A DNA stretch of 64,000 nt from Hofstenia miamia (lineage: Eukaryota; Xenacoelomorpha; Acoela): assembly GCA_004352715.1 (NCBI GenBank), contig SCFE01000107.1, forward strand, positions 754,452 through 818,451. Direction: 5' to 3'. Every line of letters begins with the position of its first letter. Position 1 is the first letter of the stretch. The notes beneath the pieces were generated by a model. The model did not search any database, was not told where the DNA came from, and saw nothing but the letters and a program-made list of their open reading frames with translations. Positions 35,118 to 50,200 of the stretch are shown here, piece after piece. Made by a program: the position numbers and the translations under genes.

Positions 35118-35141
35118 TATATATATATATATATATATATA
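35116..35141. repeat. (TA)n microsatellite
   Basis: TA run directly following the mariner end. Confidence 0.9.
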
Positions 35142-36556
35142 ATCTAAGAAAGTAATATCATATATGGCATAATTTTATATATATTTTGTTTTTATGTGTT
35201 TGCTATTTTCAATTTAAAATTAATGAATTGAATATTCATTCAGCTTGCAAACGGACATTATTTGCCGTTAGCTTCATTGTAATATTAATATATATAGAGA
35301 GTCATCTAAGTGACACTAGTTCAAAATTTTATTACTGTAATGCATATACAAGTGCGATATATGCAACGAAGAAAGTAAGAATTGTAATTTGATCAACTGA
35401 GAATTGAATTGCAGGTTAAATGGAGAAATGCAGTCGTAGATCTTATTTCTTCCTGAATATTGTCATTACAAGCTGATAATCCATAAGTCAAATCATATCT
35501 TTTTTTGAGAAATATCAGAAGAAGTTAGTTTGTAACTGAGGAGACAATGAGGATCATAGGGAAATCTTTTCCTACATAAATGATCGTGATTGTAATAGAC
35601 TATCTTGACAAACCATGTCAAAGAAGATTATATTTTGGGTAATTGTAGAAAGTGGTAAAATGACATATTTTTGCTAGTATGCGTTGCTGTCTAATCCAAT
35701 CTCATGACTCAGTTTAATAGTCTCATCAATTCCCGCCCATTTGTCCTACTAGCAATTTGGTTGGCTCATTGATGCCCTATACGCCCATTGTCATACATCA
35801 TTTCCAAGGCAAAAATCAATAAAATTTTAAAAATCATCCTTCAAGACATTATAGTATGGTAACTTAATTATGCTTTGTAGCGCAAAATTTGGTCCAATGG
35901 AACACATTGCATGCTTAAAAATTATACGTAAGTGCAGTAAAAACTATTTCCTGAACGCATTTCAGTAGTAGAATTTTTAGATTTTCAATTTTGCAACAAG
36001 ACAGGATTAAGAAATAGATATTTCTTAAATTTTTTAACTTAGTAACGTTGGGAAAAACGACTGAGAAAGTGAAAAAGTTAACCGATTTGTTCTCACTAAT
36101 ATCAAATTCTGCTAGTATTGAGAAGAGTGTTTGAAAGCCCTAAATCCTCTTTTAAGATGATAGAAAGCGACTTCGTTATTTCCGCAAAAATAGAGTCGAA
36201 TACAACGCACATTTCGGAAAAAAATAGTCTGAAAGTGGCAGAAAACGTTTAAAATTCTGGGAAGATTTAATTTCTATTATATTTTGTCCCAGTTCTGGCC
36301 TTATTGAAACGAACTTTTTGTAAGTGCATTTGACATGATTAATGTTCTCGCCTCAGAATTTGAATAAATTTATAATTTTAAAATGGTATCATATATAACT
36401 AAATAAATTAATTGAGGAAATATTAGACATTTCTAGAAGCACCCTTAATTTTGTTTTCTCGACAATGGATTTATTTTACTAGACCATTGAGTTGACGCAA
36501 TCCCATCTAAATTTCTTATTTTATTTTACGAAGAAATTTTTTGAAATTATTTTTAG
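35142..36556. other. Upstream intron or flank of MBTPS1
   Basis: AT-rich. I searched by eye for the signal peptide and propeptide exons of site-1 protease and found none that fit in pattern or phase. Probably intron. Confidence 0.35.
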
Positions 36557-36653
36557 TCATTTTACAATCACGTATGGGACTGGTTTTCACGGAAGTCGTT
36601 TGATGCTGTGCATGCCTCTCAAGCTCATCTTATGTGGAAGAAGGGATTTACAG
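36557..36653 (+). CDS. MBTPS1: MBTPS1 exon, region just before the subtilase fold
   Basis: Acceptor ATTTTTAG, donor GTAATT. Encodes [20 protein letters not shown] then WKKGFTG, aligning with the helix and W-x-x-GYTG start of the catalytic domain. Begins in phase 0, so an upstream exon is expected. Confidence 0.85.
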
Positions 36654-39600
36654 GTAATTCAAACTGCATTGTATGTCTACCTACACTTTAAAAATTAAAT
36701 GATTTGATCTGATTTAGTCATTTGGAAAATTAATGTCATTCGTGTATTGTCATAATGACAATTTTCTGTATGATAGTCATAATTCAATATATATACTCAT
36801 AGGCAAAGGCGTCAAAATTGCAATTTTCGATACTGGACTGCGTAGCAATCATGCTCACTTCAAGAATATCATTGAACGAATTAACTTGACGAATGAAAAG
36901 TCTAAAGATGATTGTAAGTATAGATTCTTCAATCTTCAACTTCATATGGATAATAATTTGATTACTTGTATTAAATTTGAACTATTTCCCAATTCCTTAA
37001 ATATTAAGTTTACCCTATTCCCAAGTAATTCATTTAAAATTTGCATTTGAATTCTACAGTTTTATCGTATTCACTTGAATCTAGACGGGATTGCACCTAA
37101 ATTTTCTTTTAAAAGATGTGGTTTCATAACTATATGAGCTTTTTTAGTAAAGGGCTGCCGGGTATTCTAGTAACTTCTAGTGGAATTTGATTGAAAATTA
37201 TGAATTGTTTTTTTAGGTTGAAATACAAAGTAATGATGCAACTATTACGTAAAGTAATGACATTAAACGTCAATTTCAAGTTATCAATATAACATGCCAA
37301 CCAGTTACTACTCGACCCGATCCACACTCAAACTTCCTGACTCAGAAGCGCCTATGTTAGCTTTAATTACAATTGTAAATTTCTCATACATCATCCCTAA
37401 CAAACACTATGCTGCTTAGTTTTCTAAACAAAACAAATTTTCGTTGACCTCGACACATAATTGAGCACGATTTGTTTTTATGGAACACACTTCAAACCAT
37501 ATTTTGTATTACAATAATATTTTGAAACGCTTTACACGCTTGTCTAAGTAGAATCAATTCAATACCTTTTGACGAAAAATTTTCTGTGCATTTTTTGAGT
37601 CCTATTTGAAAGAGCATTGTTATAATTTTTCCAGATAATATAACAGATTGGGTTAAATACTTCAACTTTTTTGCGCTACTACTATGTTTTACAAATCATG
37701 TAGAATGCTTTTTAGGTAAATTACCTTGCATTCTGGAACTTTTTAGTTTTATTTGGGATTTCACTCTAAAATTTCTGTAAGGATGAAAGATTTTCGAAAT
37801 GTTAGGGTTTTTGATAATGGATTGACCGAGAAAAGAAATGTATAAAGATAAGAATGTTATTTTTAAAAAATTCGCTGTTCCCTTTTCAAGTCAGCAATAA
37901 TATCCAACTGTCTGTAACCATAATAGCCTTTAATTTTAGATGTCGGTCATGGGACCTTCGTTGCTGGTGTAATTGCTGGTACACATGAAGCGTGTAAGGG
38001 GTTCGCTCCAGACGCAGAACTTTATATTTTTAAAGTTTTTACAACTTCTCAGGTAATTGCTTTTACCTTAAAGTCATATCCTTCCCATTATAAATTTTTT
38101 TTTATAAAATCTCACGAATTTCTCCATTAGGTTACCTACACATCATGGTTTTTGGATGCCTTTAACTACGCGATTCATAAGCAGATAAACATTCTTAATT
38201 TGAGCACTGGAGGACCGGACTTTAAAGATAGGCCTTTTGTTGACAAAGTCTTACAAATCAGTGCCTATAATATTATAATGATTTCAGCGATTGGAAATGA
38301 TGGACCTCTCTATGGGTAAGACAAGTTTGTGTGTAGTACTAGTGTTTTATTTTTTATAATGCTTATAATTATTGTTGGAAAACAACTTAAGAAAATGATA
38401 TTTGACTTCAATGTTCATTATTCAGGCACTTGAAATGATTTTTATTGTAAATTATTTTGAAAAATCAATTATTTTTCCTACACAAGAAACACTGAACTAG
38501 TAAAATTCGTGAATGGAAGCAGCTGTATCTAAATCAAGAAAACGTTTGCCTCCATGAATTCATGTTATGGAATAATATATCAGGGAAAAAGTGGTTTCAC
38601 CAAATATGATGAAAGTCAAATGTTTTCATACATTATTGAAACAAAAAGAAGAAAAATAATGCATGAAATAATGCTGTACATTCATATTTAGATTTATCTA
38701 AGAAATCTACACAACAAAAATCAAATGCTGATACTAGACATACAAGAGAAAATTATTTTCGAAAACTACCATTGGGTTTCAAGTCAATGCATTCATCTAG
38801 TTGTACACATCTACAATTCGTCACATTAGAATGAAAACAGGTTATCTGATTCACTCTAGACTTTGGAAAGTAGTATTAATTTTGGAATCTACATGTGAGC
38901 AAAATATGCATTTAATGAAAAAATAAATTATTGTTAATGATTGAAAGGCAATACGAGCAGAAAAATTTTTTTCAGTAAATTCATATCTTAATGTGTAAAT
39001 TCCAAGAAAAATATTATATCCCAAAATTTACAGAAAGCCAAATAACCGAATTGTTGAGCTCCAAAATTTTCTTATATCAGCTTTCTCATTCTAAAAAACG
39101 CTTTAACATGCTCAGGTGATTGCGGAGGATCCAGATAATATTTGAATAACGCCACGGTTCACAAGAAATGGCAAGATAACTAAGCATTTCGATAATTTAT
39201 AACGAAATACATAAATACATTGAGGTGCCAGTGAAGTAGTAAAACTTAACCGAAATTAAAAATAGTGTTAATAGCGTTTTTTTTATTTTTATAGATTATT
39301 TTCACCTGAACGATACAATTATTTGTTTTCTATTGCAATATTTGAACAGCAATGTTTCATGCTGTGAGGCTCAACATTGGCATGATGCGCGATTTGTGTA
39401 CAACTGAATTCATATTTTTTCCTGGGTGTTTGTTTCTAACGATCAAATAAAATTTTTATTTTTAGGACTCTTAATAATCCTGCTGATCAGCTTGATGTTA
39501 TAGGAGTGGGTGGAATCAACGAAAAGGATCGCATAGCAGGATTTTCTTCCCGAGGAATGACTATCTGGGAATTGCCTTTAGGATATGGGCGAGTTAAACC

Positions 39601-42600
39601 TGATGTTGTAGCATATGGTGCAGATGTTTCAGGGTCTTCAATATCAGGTCGTTGCCGGTATAATTTGAGTTTATAAAAGATTTAGTGAGTGTACTTTTTG
39701 TAGATATATTTATAAATATAGCCCCAATAATTCTGTCCTAATTTCCTCCAGGTCTCGTGGTTTGATAGCAATTACTTTTGATTAAGTGTGATGCCTTATT
39801 AGAGTACAGAANNNNNNNNNNNNNNNNNNNNNGATCGCATAGCAGGATTTTCTTCCCGAGGAATGACTATCTGGGAATTGCCTTTAGGATATGGGCGAGT
39901 TAAACCTGATGTTGTAGCATATGGTGCAGATGTTTCAGGGTCTTCAATATCAGGTCGTTGCCGGTATAATTTGAGTTTATAAAAGATTTAGTGAGTGTAC
40001 TTTTTGTAGATATATTTATAAATATAGCCCCAATAATTCTGTCCTAATTTCCTCCAGGTCTCGTGGTTTGATAGCAATTACTTTTGATTAAGTGTGATGC
40101 CTTATTAGAGTACAGAATATTTAGGTCTTTGCATGGAACATCCGTCTCATCACCGGTAGTAGCGGGTGCAGTAGCTCTGCTTCTTAGTGCATTTCCATTG
40201 CGTGCCCTGAATCCTGCAGCAGTCAAGCAGGCGTTGATGGTTTCAGCTGATAGACTGCCAAATGCTGGAATTTTCGAGCAAGGTCTGTTTCTGTCTTTCG
40301 TTTGTAATTGTATCAAGTAGATTAATGCTATCTAACTAAGCCTTCGACTGAACAACAATATCAAGTTTTTAAAGATTGAATTATTCTTTATTATTAACTG
40401 AAACATTTAGTATTCTAAGATTGCTCCATCAAATTTCAATGCTTTCTTATCTTATTACAATTGAGAATTGTAAAATTTGCAGCTTAGGTTTTTAAAAAGG
40501 TTGCTATGATGGCCTGCTAATTTTTTTATATTTCTTGGATGATGTTTTGTAGCTTATAGTTGAAGTAATTTGTGTTTTCAAAATATGTAAACGTCCACCC
40601 AAATTTGATTGATCGTGTCAGTGTATTTTGGAAAGATAGAAAGTATCTAATGATATGCAAATGCTTTCATACTTTATTTACATCTTATTAGGAATTACCG
40701 ATTTTTCATATATATTTTGGAATGCAATGCCACACTTAATTTTCAATACCACTGCTTTCAAATAAACTAAGAGCCATTTTAGGGAGTGGAAAGATGAATA
40801 TCATCAAAGCCTACCAAATGTTGACATTCCAGCAGCCTTTTATTACTCTCTCACCACCGTATGTGGATTTCACCGAATGTCCATATATGTGGCCATATTG
40901 TTTACAGCCAATATATTACTCTGAAATACCTCAAATTATCAATGTTACAGTTGTCAATTCAATGGGTGTAAGTGCTAGGATAGACGGTTCAGCTGTTTGG
41001 CATCCACATTTGAATTCCCCTGGATCTGAACATTTAAGGGTGCGTTCTTTTTTCAATATAGTTATTTCATTTTTTCTTAGTTAATATTGAAAATTTTTCA
41101 AGAAACATGCGTATAATATAAAAGATTTCATGTCTAATCCGAGTTTTTGAAAGGGAAAAAATTCACTTTGATGGGATTTATCATTTTTTCGTGAAAATTC
41201 TCTCGGGTTTTTAGAAAGATTTTTTCTTCGTTTTCAGTTAAGCTAGCATATAGCCAGAGTAAAATGTTTTACTGCATTGCTTCAGTGTTACACATAAAAA
41301 GTATAAAACAAATAAAAAGCTTGAACATTTTAAACTTGTTTTTTATGATTCCTTCAGATGACACTGATGTAAGAAGTTTGTTTAGCCTTTAACTTCAATT
41401 ATTAATTGTTCAGTAGTTGATGCATGCATCTGCAATCATTTGAACTACTAAAAACCGCATCCTTCTATTTCAACATCGACATGTTTTTTCAAGTTTCATC
41501 TAAAGTTTTGCATTAATATTAAAATAATTTGTTTAATATCTTTTAAAATGCTGTTTACTAATTTAATGCATAACATTTATAGTATTTTAAAAAAATCATC
41601 TATCTAGACATTAAGAAATGAATGTTTCGCAAACTTTCCCACTCCACAAGTGCATCTTCTGTCCCATAATAAAATTTTCAACTTTGGACCATATTTCTTT
41701 TTACCTTGAATTCTGCTGACCACATTGATGCAACGATTAAATTCTCCAAAAATTTATTAAGCCATGTTTTTATAATGATTTTAACACTGGTATCTCCAAA
41801 ATTTTGCAATTTCTTTAAATTTTAACATTGTGTAGTACTCATCAAACTAAGCACTTTACCAAGTTTTTTAAAAAAATTATCGTCTATAAAAAAATATATT
41901 GACACTAAAAGAAATAATGTATTATTCAAAAAAATTAAATAAGGAAGCAATTATAATATTCATCGTAGGCATTAACAAATGACCAACTTATCTTCAACAA
42001 CAAAAGATAATCATTTTAATCATATACATACTAGTCACCATCAGACAACGTTTTTATTTTCATATGACTCATGACGCTACTATTCTCCAGTCACATAAGG
42101 CCACGGTTAGACTAGGTGANTAAAAGAAATAATGTATTATTCAAAAAAATTAAATAAGGAAGCAATTATAATATTCATCGTAGGCATTAACAAATGACCA
42201 ACTTATCTTCAACAACAAAAAATAATCATTTTAATCATATACATACTAGTCACTATCATACAACGTTTTTATTTTCATATGACTCATGGCGCTACTATTC
42301 TCCTATCACATAATGGGTAATGTAGTTTGTGCTTTGTTCTAAAGGCAGACAAAGATAAAAATGCACTGATGTTGTTTATTATTTCATATTATATCTTCTC
42401 ATAAGCATAAAGCAAATCCTGGTTCGTTTTGTTTTGTCTGTGCTTGGTTCATCCAAGGCAAAAAATGCAAATTTTGTGCAGAATTCAAAAAAAGGTATTG
42501 GGATTTCTTTAACTCATCACCTACTTATTGTGAGAAAAAGTTTGCTCCATCGTATATTTGCTCTAATTGTCAAAGGAGTTTTTATCATAAGTCTAGAAGT

Positions 42601-45600
42601 TACTTTAAATTTAATCGACCAGCTATTTGGAGAGAATGCACCAGTCACAGCTTCAGAGAATGCTACTCTTGCTCAATTGTTAAAACGTCTTTCAATAGAA
42701 ATGTCATTCAGCCTTAATTCCCCTCTTCTCAACTAAAGAAAATTATACGTTTTGCCAGCAATATACCTAAGATTATGGAATATTTGGGAATTGTTTATTC
42801 CTCTCAAGAATGGTGTTTGTTTATTGATTCAAACTCAATCAGTCTCAAAGCAATCATCGTGGCAAAAAACAAAAAATATCCTTGCGTTCGCATAAAAGAA
42901 GAAAGGTCCTCAGTTGAAAAAATTATATGTCTGCTAAATTATCAAGACCATCAATGCCCGGTAATGTGCGATTTGAAAGTGCACAACTTTCTTACGGGCT
43001 TAAAGGGAGGATATGCCAAATATCCATTTTTCGTTTGTCTCTTTGATTCACGTAACAGCCAACTTGATTTTCAATCAGCCCATATATGGCCAAACCGTCA
43101 TGAATTCAATAGCATGCTCCATTTAAAACTCGGTCTATTTCAATTGCTTGTTGAGAATTTGGACAAGGAAAGTGCATGCTTCTCATATTTGTGAAGGAAA
43201 CTCCCAAGAAGCAATGCAAAACTAGAAAACGGTGTTTTTAATGGACCAGAAATCAGAAGTCTCTTTAATGATGAACAATTCCGCCTTTCCATGGATCCAC
43301 TGCAGCAAGAGGCTTGGGATTCATTCCGTTCTTTTGTTTCAGGCGCTTTTGGTCAAAATGTCGGTTTTGACTGGAAAGAAAAAATAAATCATTTGATGCA
43401 TTCTTACCAAAATCTTGGTGTGCAGCGAATGACAATAAAGATGCATTTGCTCTTTAAGCATCAAGAACAATTTTCAAAATATATTGGCTCTTTTTCCCAA
43501 GAGCATGGTGAAAGAATGCATCAACAAATGAAAAGTTTTGAGCAGCGCTTTGATGCATCCTGGACAAAAGAGATGTTATGCGATTATATTTAGTCTTTAA
43601 AACGAGATATTCCGTTGGTTAATAATGATTAGATTTTTAAAAATCGCTGCTTAAGAAAACTCAAAAAATAGTTTGAAGTTGTAAGTAGGAGTTATCAATT
43701 AATTAAATTGCTTATATCTTCTAAAGGAGACGATAGAAATTCTTTAAATTATACGTGCGACATTTTTTTTGTATCCGAATTAACTTCTGAAAATTAAAGA
43801 AATTGCAACAAAAAATTTTTTGACATACCTGTGTAATATATTGTTACATCCCTTCTTATTTTGAGTGTAGGGAAGCATTTCTTCGAATATAGTATAGCAA
43901 CACTACCATGACAAAGCAATGCACTATGTTTTTCAATTAAGAATAATCCTAAATAACTGGTACTAATTGAAGCATACATGCCAATTCGCCATGTAATAAA
44001 AATCTACGATATTCAATTTTCCCACCAAGATCTAACTAAATCGCCAAGTAAATTCAAGCCTCAAACAAACAACCTTGTATTGTAAAATAATAAATATAAA
44101 CTCAAAACTATTTTCATCCACGTTCGCTTTTAACAAAAACCGTGTCACATACACGCAAAACCTCCCACGCATCGTTCCACTGCATTGGTAACATGTATTT
44201 AAGAGACATCAAATTTCACATTGTTCACATTCTCGACTTTCTATTAAACGGGTGAAGGGCATTGAATATATCATTTGTAATAATTTGTTCTGATTTTTAT
44301 AGAAGTGGATTTTAGAGGTGTTTTTTCTTTTTTCATACCTATGGGGCATTTCAGCAAACATAAAACCCTTTCACTCGCAAATCTAATTTGACTACCTAAC
44401 CTAACTTTTAATGCCTACCATTTAATTGTAATTTAGTCAGCAAAAAATATGTAATCAAAAAATTCTTATTGAATGATAAACTTAACTTATTTTTAGGTAG
44501 CTTTTCAATATTCAAATAACGGAGTATTATGGCCTTGGTCGGGATATGTTGCAATTTTTTTATCAGTGGCGTCATCTGGTGCTAAATTTAATGGAACCGT
44601 CACTGGACATGTTTCTCTAAATATTAAGACATTTTCCAAGGAAAGAGGCTGGGTCTATGCATCTTCGACATTCCATATGAAAGTAGTTATCATTCCGGTG
44701 CCTATGAGGAGGTGAATCAATACTTATAATTGCCTCAATTTCAACTATGCCATTTTAGCATTGTAGATGAAGTCAAATCCTTATAGCCAAATAATTTCTA
44801 TTGAATGTAAATCAAGCGTTTATTTATTTGTTGTTAATAGTTAATGATATTTTTCTAAATTATTTTATAAATCTTTAGAAAACGCATCTTGTGGGATCAA
44901 TTTCATAACATTGGGTATCCGAGTGGCTACTTTCCTTCAGATAATCTCAAACTCAAGGACACTCTTTTAGATTGGTTTGTATATTATATTTACAGGTATT
45001 TTTTCTTGAATTGAGTCACAAAGATGAAAGGTTTTGAGTTACTCCATCTAAGTGGGAATATTATTGAATCATTAAGCAACACAATATACCCGTAAAGTGA
45101 AGATTGCATGTATATCTTGACGACAGTTTTAAACTTAGGAACGATTTGATTCAAGAACAAACATTGGAAAGAAAAAAATTTCTACAAATGTTTATATACA
45201 TAGAGTTCTTCCATGTACTGTCATCGAAAAAATATTTTAAATAATCTATATTTTTTTTAAAGAATAGGCTCAATATTAATTAAAGTAAAACATTTCATCT
45301 TATACTTATCCTGGGACAAGGTGTATTTTGAGTGATTGCTGCGGTTTCCATTTTCGTTTGAATACTTCAAATATTGAAGATTAGGGCTTTCCTCCTCTTC
45401 ATGTCCATAACTACTTGGTTTAGCACTTCCTGTCAACCTGTAGCCTATTAAACTCTGTGATGCTCTTTGCTCCTATCCTCCCCAACACTATTTTGACCTT
45501 TACTCTCTATCTCTCTATTCCTAGCTTGCATCACTTGCTTCTCATTAGAACAGTCAGCATGGTATTCGCACTTATTTCTGTACTCAATCTTTCTTTTGTT

Positions 45601-47165
45601 GCTGCTTCAATGCCAAAATCTACTGATTGTACCTCTTGTTTTACTACGTCCATCACTTCCCACTTAGGCTTCTCATTGTCTTTACCTTTTACTCTCATCT
45701 AGCTGCAGCTTTTCCTATTAATACTATGTTCCATTCTTCCACAATACTCTTCATACAACCTCTCTCATGTAACATACTTCTTTATAACACTTCAATGGCA
45801 TTTTGTTCTGCTCTTCTGTCCACCTATTCCGTTATTCGTTCGTTTGTCAGAATCCTTTATTGCGACTTTTCAAGACTACATCCGCCTGTTTTCTAGGAGA
45901 TTCTTACCATCTTATGACTATTTATTATCTGCCGGGGATTGATGGCCTTTGTTCTGCAATGATTTGTCATTAGTGTTGTTTTTCTGTTTGATTTTGCACG
46001 CACATTGTTCTAGAAAGTAGTGTCCTATATCCTTAAAAGTTGTCGAACAAGATCCTAGATTTTCCTCCTATATGTGTTAGATTCAATCCATTTATAACCC
46101 GGTAACATTAACTTAGTCTCAAATTACCAATTTGTGTCTTTGCATACTGACCCCACATTATTATATTGAAAAGTGTTGTCTGTGCTCTTCGATTTCATTT
46201 TAATTTGAATTAAGATAAAAAATCATAGTGCGCGTATCTGTAAGAGTGCCTAGCCGGAATATATTACATTATTTTATTAAAAGTAAAATTTTACTTTTCA
46301 TGCGTTCTTATTCAATTTTTTGATTAAAGAAAATTTCTATTTTTTTCATTTGATTTTTCATATTTGTGTACAGGGTCAACATCAATATTCTCTGATTTGA
46401 ATATGTAAACTTTATTATTGTTGTACATTGAAATGCTACTGTTGCCCTTCGAAGCCATACCTCATGTTGTTGCATAAGATTGTAGCTAATAGATTATCTA
46501 GACATTGGAAACAATATGCGTAAATTTGAGTACTCACTCATGTCGTTATTATTTAATCACAATTCTTCGAAACAGGAAAACTATCTTCGAACTCAAATTG
46601 TTTTAAAATACAAAGTTTTATGCCAACCACGGTGAACAAATTTTGTTGTCATTCTACATTTAAGAACATTTTTTCTAGGAATGGTGATCATATTCATACC
46701 AACTTTAAAAGCCTCTTTAACTATCTTCGGTCAAATGGATACTTTATTGAAGTTCTTGGAAGACCTTTTACTTGTTTCGAGAGTAAAAATTATGGTATGT
46801 ATTGCATCTCAGGTAAATTCATTAACTCAGAATTTTAAAAAGTAAATAATTAAACGTAATATATCTTTTTGTGAAATGATTTGATTTGTATGCTGTTTTT
46901 CATTTTTTAAATTCGATGAATTATAGGTGTTCTAATGATTGTTGATCCTGAAGAAGAATATTTCAAGGAAGAAATCACAAAACTTAAAAACGATGTTTTT
47001 AAGGAAGGTCTATCAGTTATTATTTTTGCAGACTGGTACAACACTGAGGTTATGAAAAAAATCAAGTTTTTCGATGAAAACTCCCAGTAATTTTTTTCAT
47101 TTTAGTTGTACAAATGGGTACTAATGTTTTTTAATTATTACATTCAATTCTTTTAACAAACAAAG

Positions 47166-47207
<42 letters not shown>

Positions 47208-50200
47208 NNNNNNNNNNNNNNNNNNNNNNNNNNNNNNNNNNNNNNNNNNNNNNNNNNNNNNNNATATATATATATGTGTGTGTTGTTTGTTCTTTGTACA
47301 ATTCCCATGATTACTTGCGCTTTGTACACCTTATTCATTTTCAATTAAAATTTCTCGAAAACAATGCACTTTGTAAATCTTAAATTATGGCAATGTAATT
47401 AATTTCTATTTTGATGTATAAGGATTTTTGGACCAGAAACAACAAATGTGAAAAAAATTGCGTAATCCATAGCCTTGCGCGCGCTTAGTATACCAAATAC
47501 ACGCGGTCTTACACTTTGTTTTCAACACTTTTTTTATCAAAAAATTTATTTTGACAATCAACAATTATGCTACAAAATCTAAACGCGAAAAGGCTTGATT
47601 TACTTTAGAATGAATTATAAAATCAAGTTTTTTGTTACTGGTACATCTCATGAATTAAACTCACTGTACCTAGGCTAACAACTTTCTCTTGCTGTGTCGT
47701 CTAAATGAAGAGTCCATGTCAAATGCATTTTATATATGCTATGAGTATTATGTACTATAAATACTTAACTAGCTAAATCGATGTGATTTAATGTATTTAC
47801 GCCCTATAAAAATGATTAATTTGCCTGATGTGCAGAGTAATTACAACATAGCAAAATTTCGCTATTAAAACTACGCATGTAAAATATTTACCTCACATTT
47901 GTTTTGAATCTAGTTTTCCAATAGTATTGGGCCAATACGCTAATCATTTTAAAACTGCATGTTAGGTGCGCTGGCCTATTTTTTGAAGATTACTAGGGAA
48001 TTTTTAAAAAGGTGTACATAGCACAAGTTTGCGTGCAAATTATTTTTTACATAGAAACTTCAATAAATTTTTTAATAAAAAATATGTTAAATTAAAATGG
48101 TTTAGAAATTGTTCCTTCAGGTATGCGAACATTTCCTAATATATCAATATAGTCTAAAAACATTTCTTAACATTGAACTGCTAACTTGCGCTTTGCACTA
48201 ATGCGAAAATGGGCTCAGCTTGTGCATTGTACAGTTTTCTCAGAATTCCATAGCACAAAACGAACTTATTAGTGTATTATATATATATATATATATTTAA
48301 TTCGTATTGAAATTCTCAGCTGGTTAGTTCCATCTTTGATTTTCTATTGTTAGGTCTTGGTGGACTGCACTTACTGGAGGAGCAAACGTTCCAGCTCTAA
48401 ATGATTTGTTAGCGCCATTTGATATTCAATTGTCAGATCACGTTTATGAAGGTACTGCAAAAGTGGGAGAAACCAAGGGTGAGTTTTTGCCATATTCTAT
48501 GCAGATTTATTAACAAAATGTAAGGAAAAGGTTTTATGTGGGGATTCAGATCATACTAACATATGTTGCATTTTTGCAACTATCGTACAAATGTGTAACC
48601 CACTACGCTTTTAAATTTATAAATGACAATAAATAAATCTTATTGGCAAAGTTTATACTTTTGACGCCTTTATGTGAGGAATGACAAATTACTCATGCAT
48701 GCGTAAATGAAGAAGAGTCTCTACTTATGTTCACTCTACATCTTGGAATGTCATTTGAATTTTGATCTTGCAATTGAATTTGGATATTACATTACTTGAA
48801 CGATAAAATGGGAACAAACCCAAGTGCTGAATGTTCTAAGTGGGTAAAAATTATTTATTAAGTAGCCAATGCAATGTCGCAAAGGTTTTGTACAATCACC
48901 TGTTAAATATTTGACTATCTTCTTTGTGAAGTGTGTTTTTAATTTCAATTTGCAAAGATTGCGTTGATTTTTTCAATGACGCCAAATTATCTTTCTCATT
49001 TTCTTACAAATTTACGATACGAGTTTTTTTAGATTTTTAAGTAGTTACTAGGATACTTAAAACATTTAATAATTTAATATTTTCTTGAAGTATGTCTTAG
49101 TACAATGCTATCGAATTTTGATCATAAACATTGCAAATATCGACTATAATTTCTATTTTAGTAATCATTTTTTATTAATGCGTATTACTAATATGTTATA
49201 GATTTAGTAGGGATCGATTTTGAAATTATTATTATTAATATTAAACATGTTGTATGGAATTGACCCCTTTAATTACAAAGCATCATTCTAATGATTTATG
49301 ATGTGTATTTTACTGGTTACTCATACATTCCATATAATAGATATTATTACTTTAAATGTAGTTTTTCTTCATTGACAAGTGTAAGAAAACAAATTTATAA
49401 TTGTTTTATACGGAGTCGGTTTGTTTTGTGCATCCTAATACAAAGTACTAATATACATCTGTTTTCTGTGTAAATTTCTAATTTGTTGTACTGATTTCGA
49501 GATACAACACTTTTATAGAAAAATGGTAAAATATTTAGAACTATGCTATTACAGAATGACAGTTTGAGTTAAGCATGTACCAGAACCCGAACCGATTGGA
49601 ATGATTGTTCCCGAACCCGACACGACAATTTGATATTCGAACTCGACCTGAACCCGAAATAGGGTCGGTTTAATCGGATACTCGATGTCACTCTCTATGT
49701 GCTGTCAGATGGAAATAAATGTATACTAATAATTTATTTGGAGATTTTTAACACCCTATTACTGTAGTATGAGTAGGTGGCTCACATTCCTGCAAATAGT
49801 GCTGAAATTCCATAAATATCAATGCATTATGAGAGATATTTATTAAAACTACCTTAGAGAGGGCGAAGTATTTGTACGAGTTTTATAAAAGCTTATCATG
49901 GTTTCATTCCCAATGTGTTCACATATCAAATTGTGGAGTAAATGAAGTTTAGTTATACCTGTTTTAACAACATTCACACAACTCATGCACAGAAATCAAT
50001 AGGAAGTTGGCTTTCGGTTCACTTTACTCCCAGATTGATTACCTTTCCAACATTATATGATATATATGTAGGTATTGGAATTTTTTACAAATTTGCAAAA
50101 ATGGAATCACTTGAACAATAACGTCTTCATAGGTTCCTGGGACCAAACAAAATTTTTTAAGTTTCGGTCAAATAAGGCAATATGAATTTTCGTGACATAT

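Larger units (their letters stand above)
41040..44496. other. MBTPS1 intron with haplotype join, MITE end and transposon ORF
   Basis: 3.5 kb intron holding the 193-bp duplicated block (41,906-42,313), a truncated Harbinger MITE end and the degenerate transposon-associated ORF at 42,430-43,600, each listed separately. Confidence 0.7.

Noticed and set aside
39833-39963. A second, tandem MBTPS1 exon (possible mutually exclusive exons)
   Set aside because: It is identical to the first including intron, begins mid-exon without an acceptor and follows an N gap, so assembly overlap explains it better.
40044-40316. Minus-strand 90-codon ORF
   Set aside because: Shadow of the MBTPS1 catalytic-serine exon on the plus strand.
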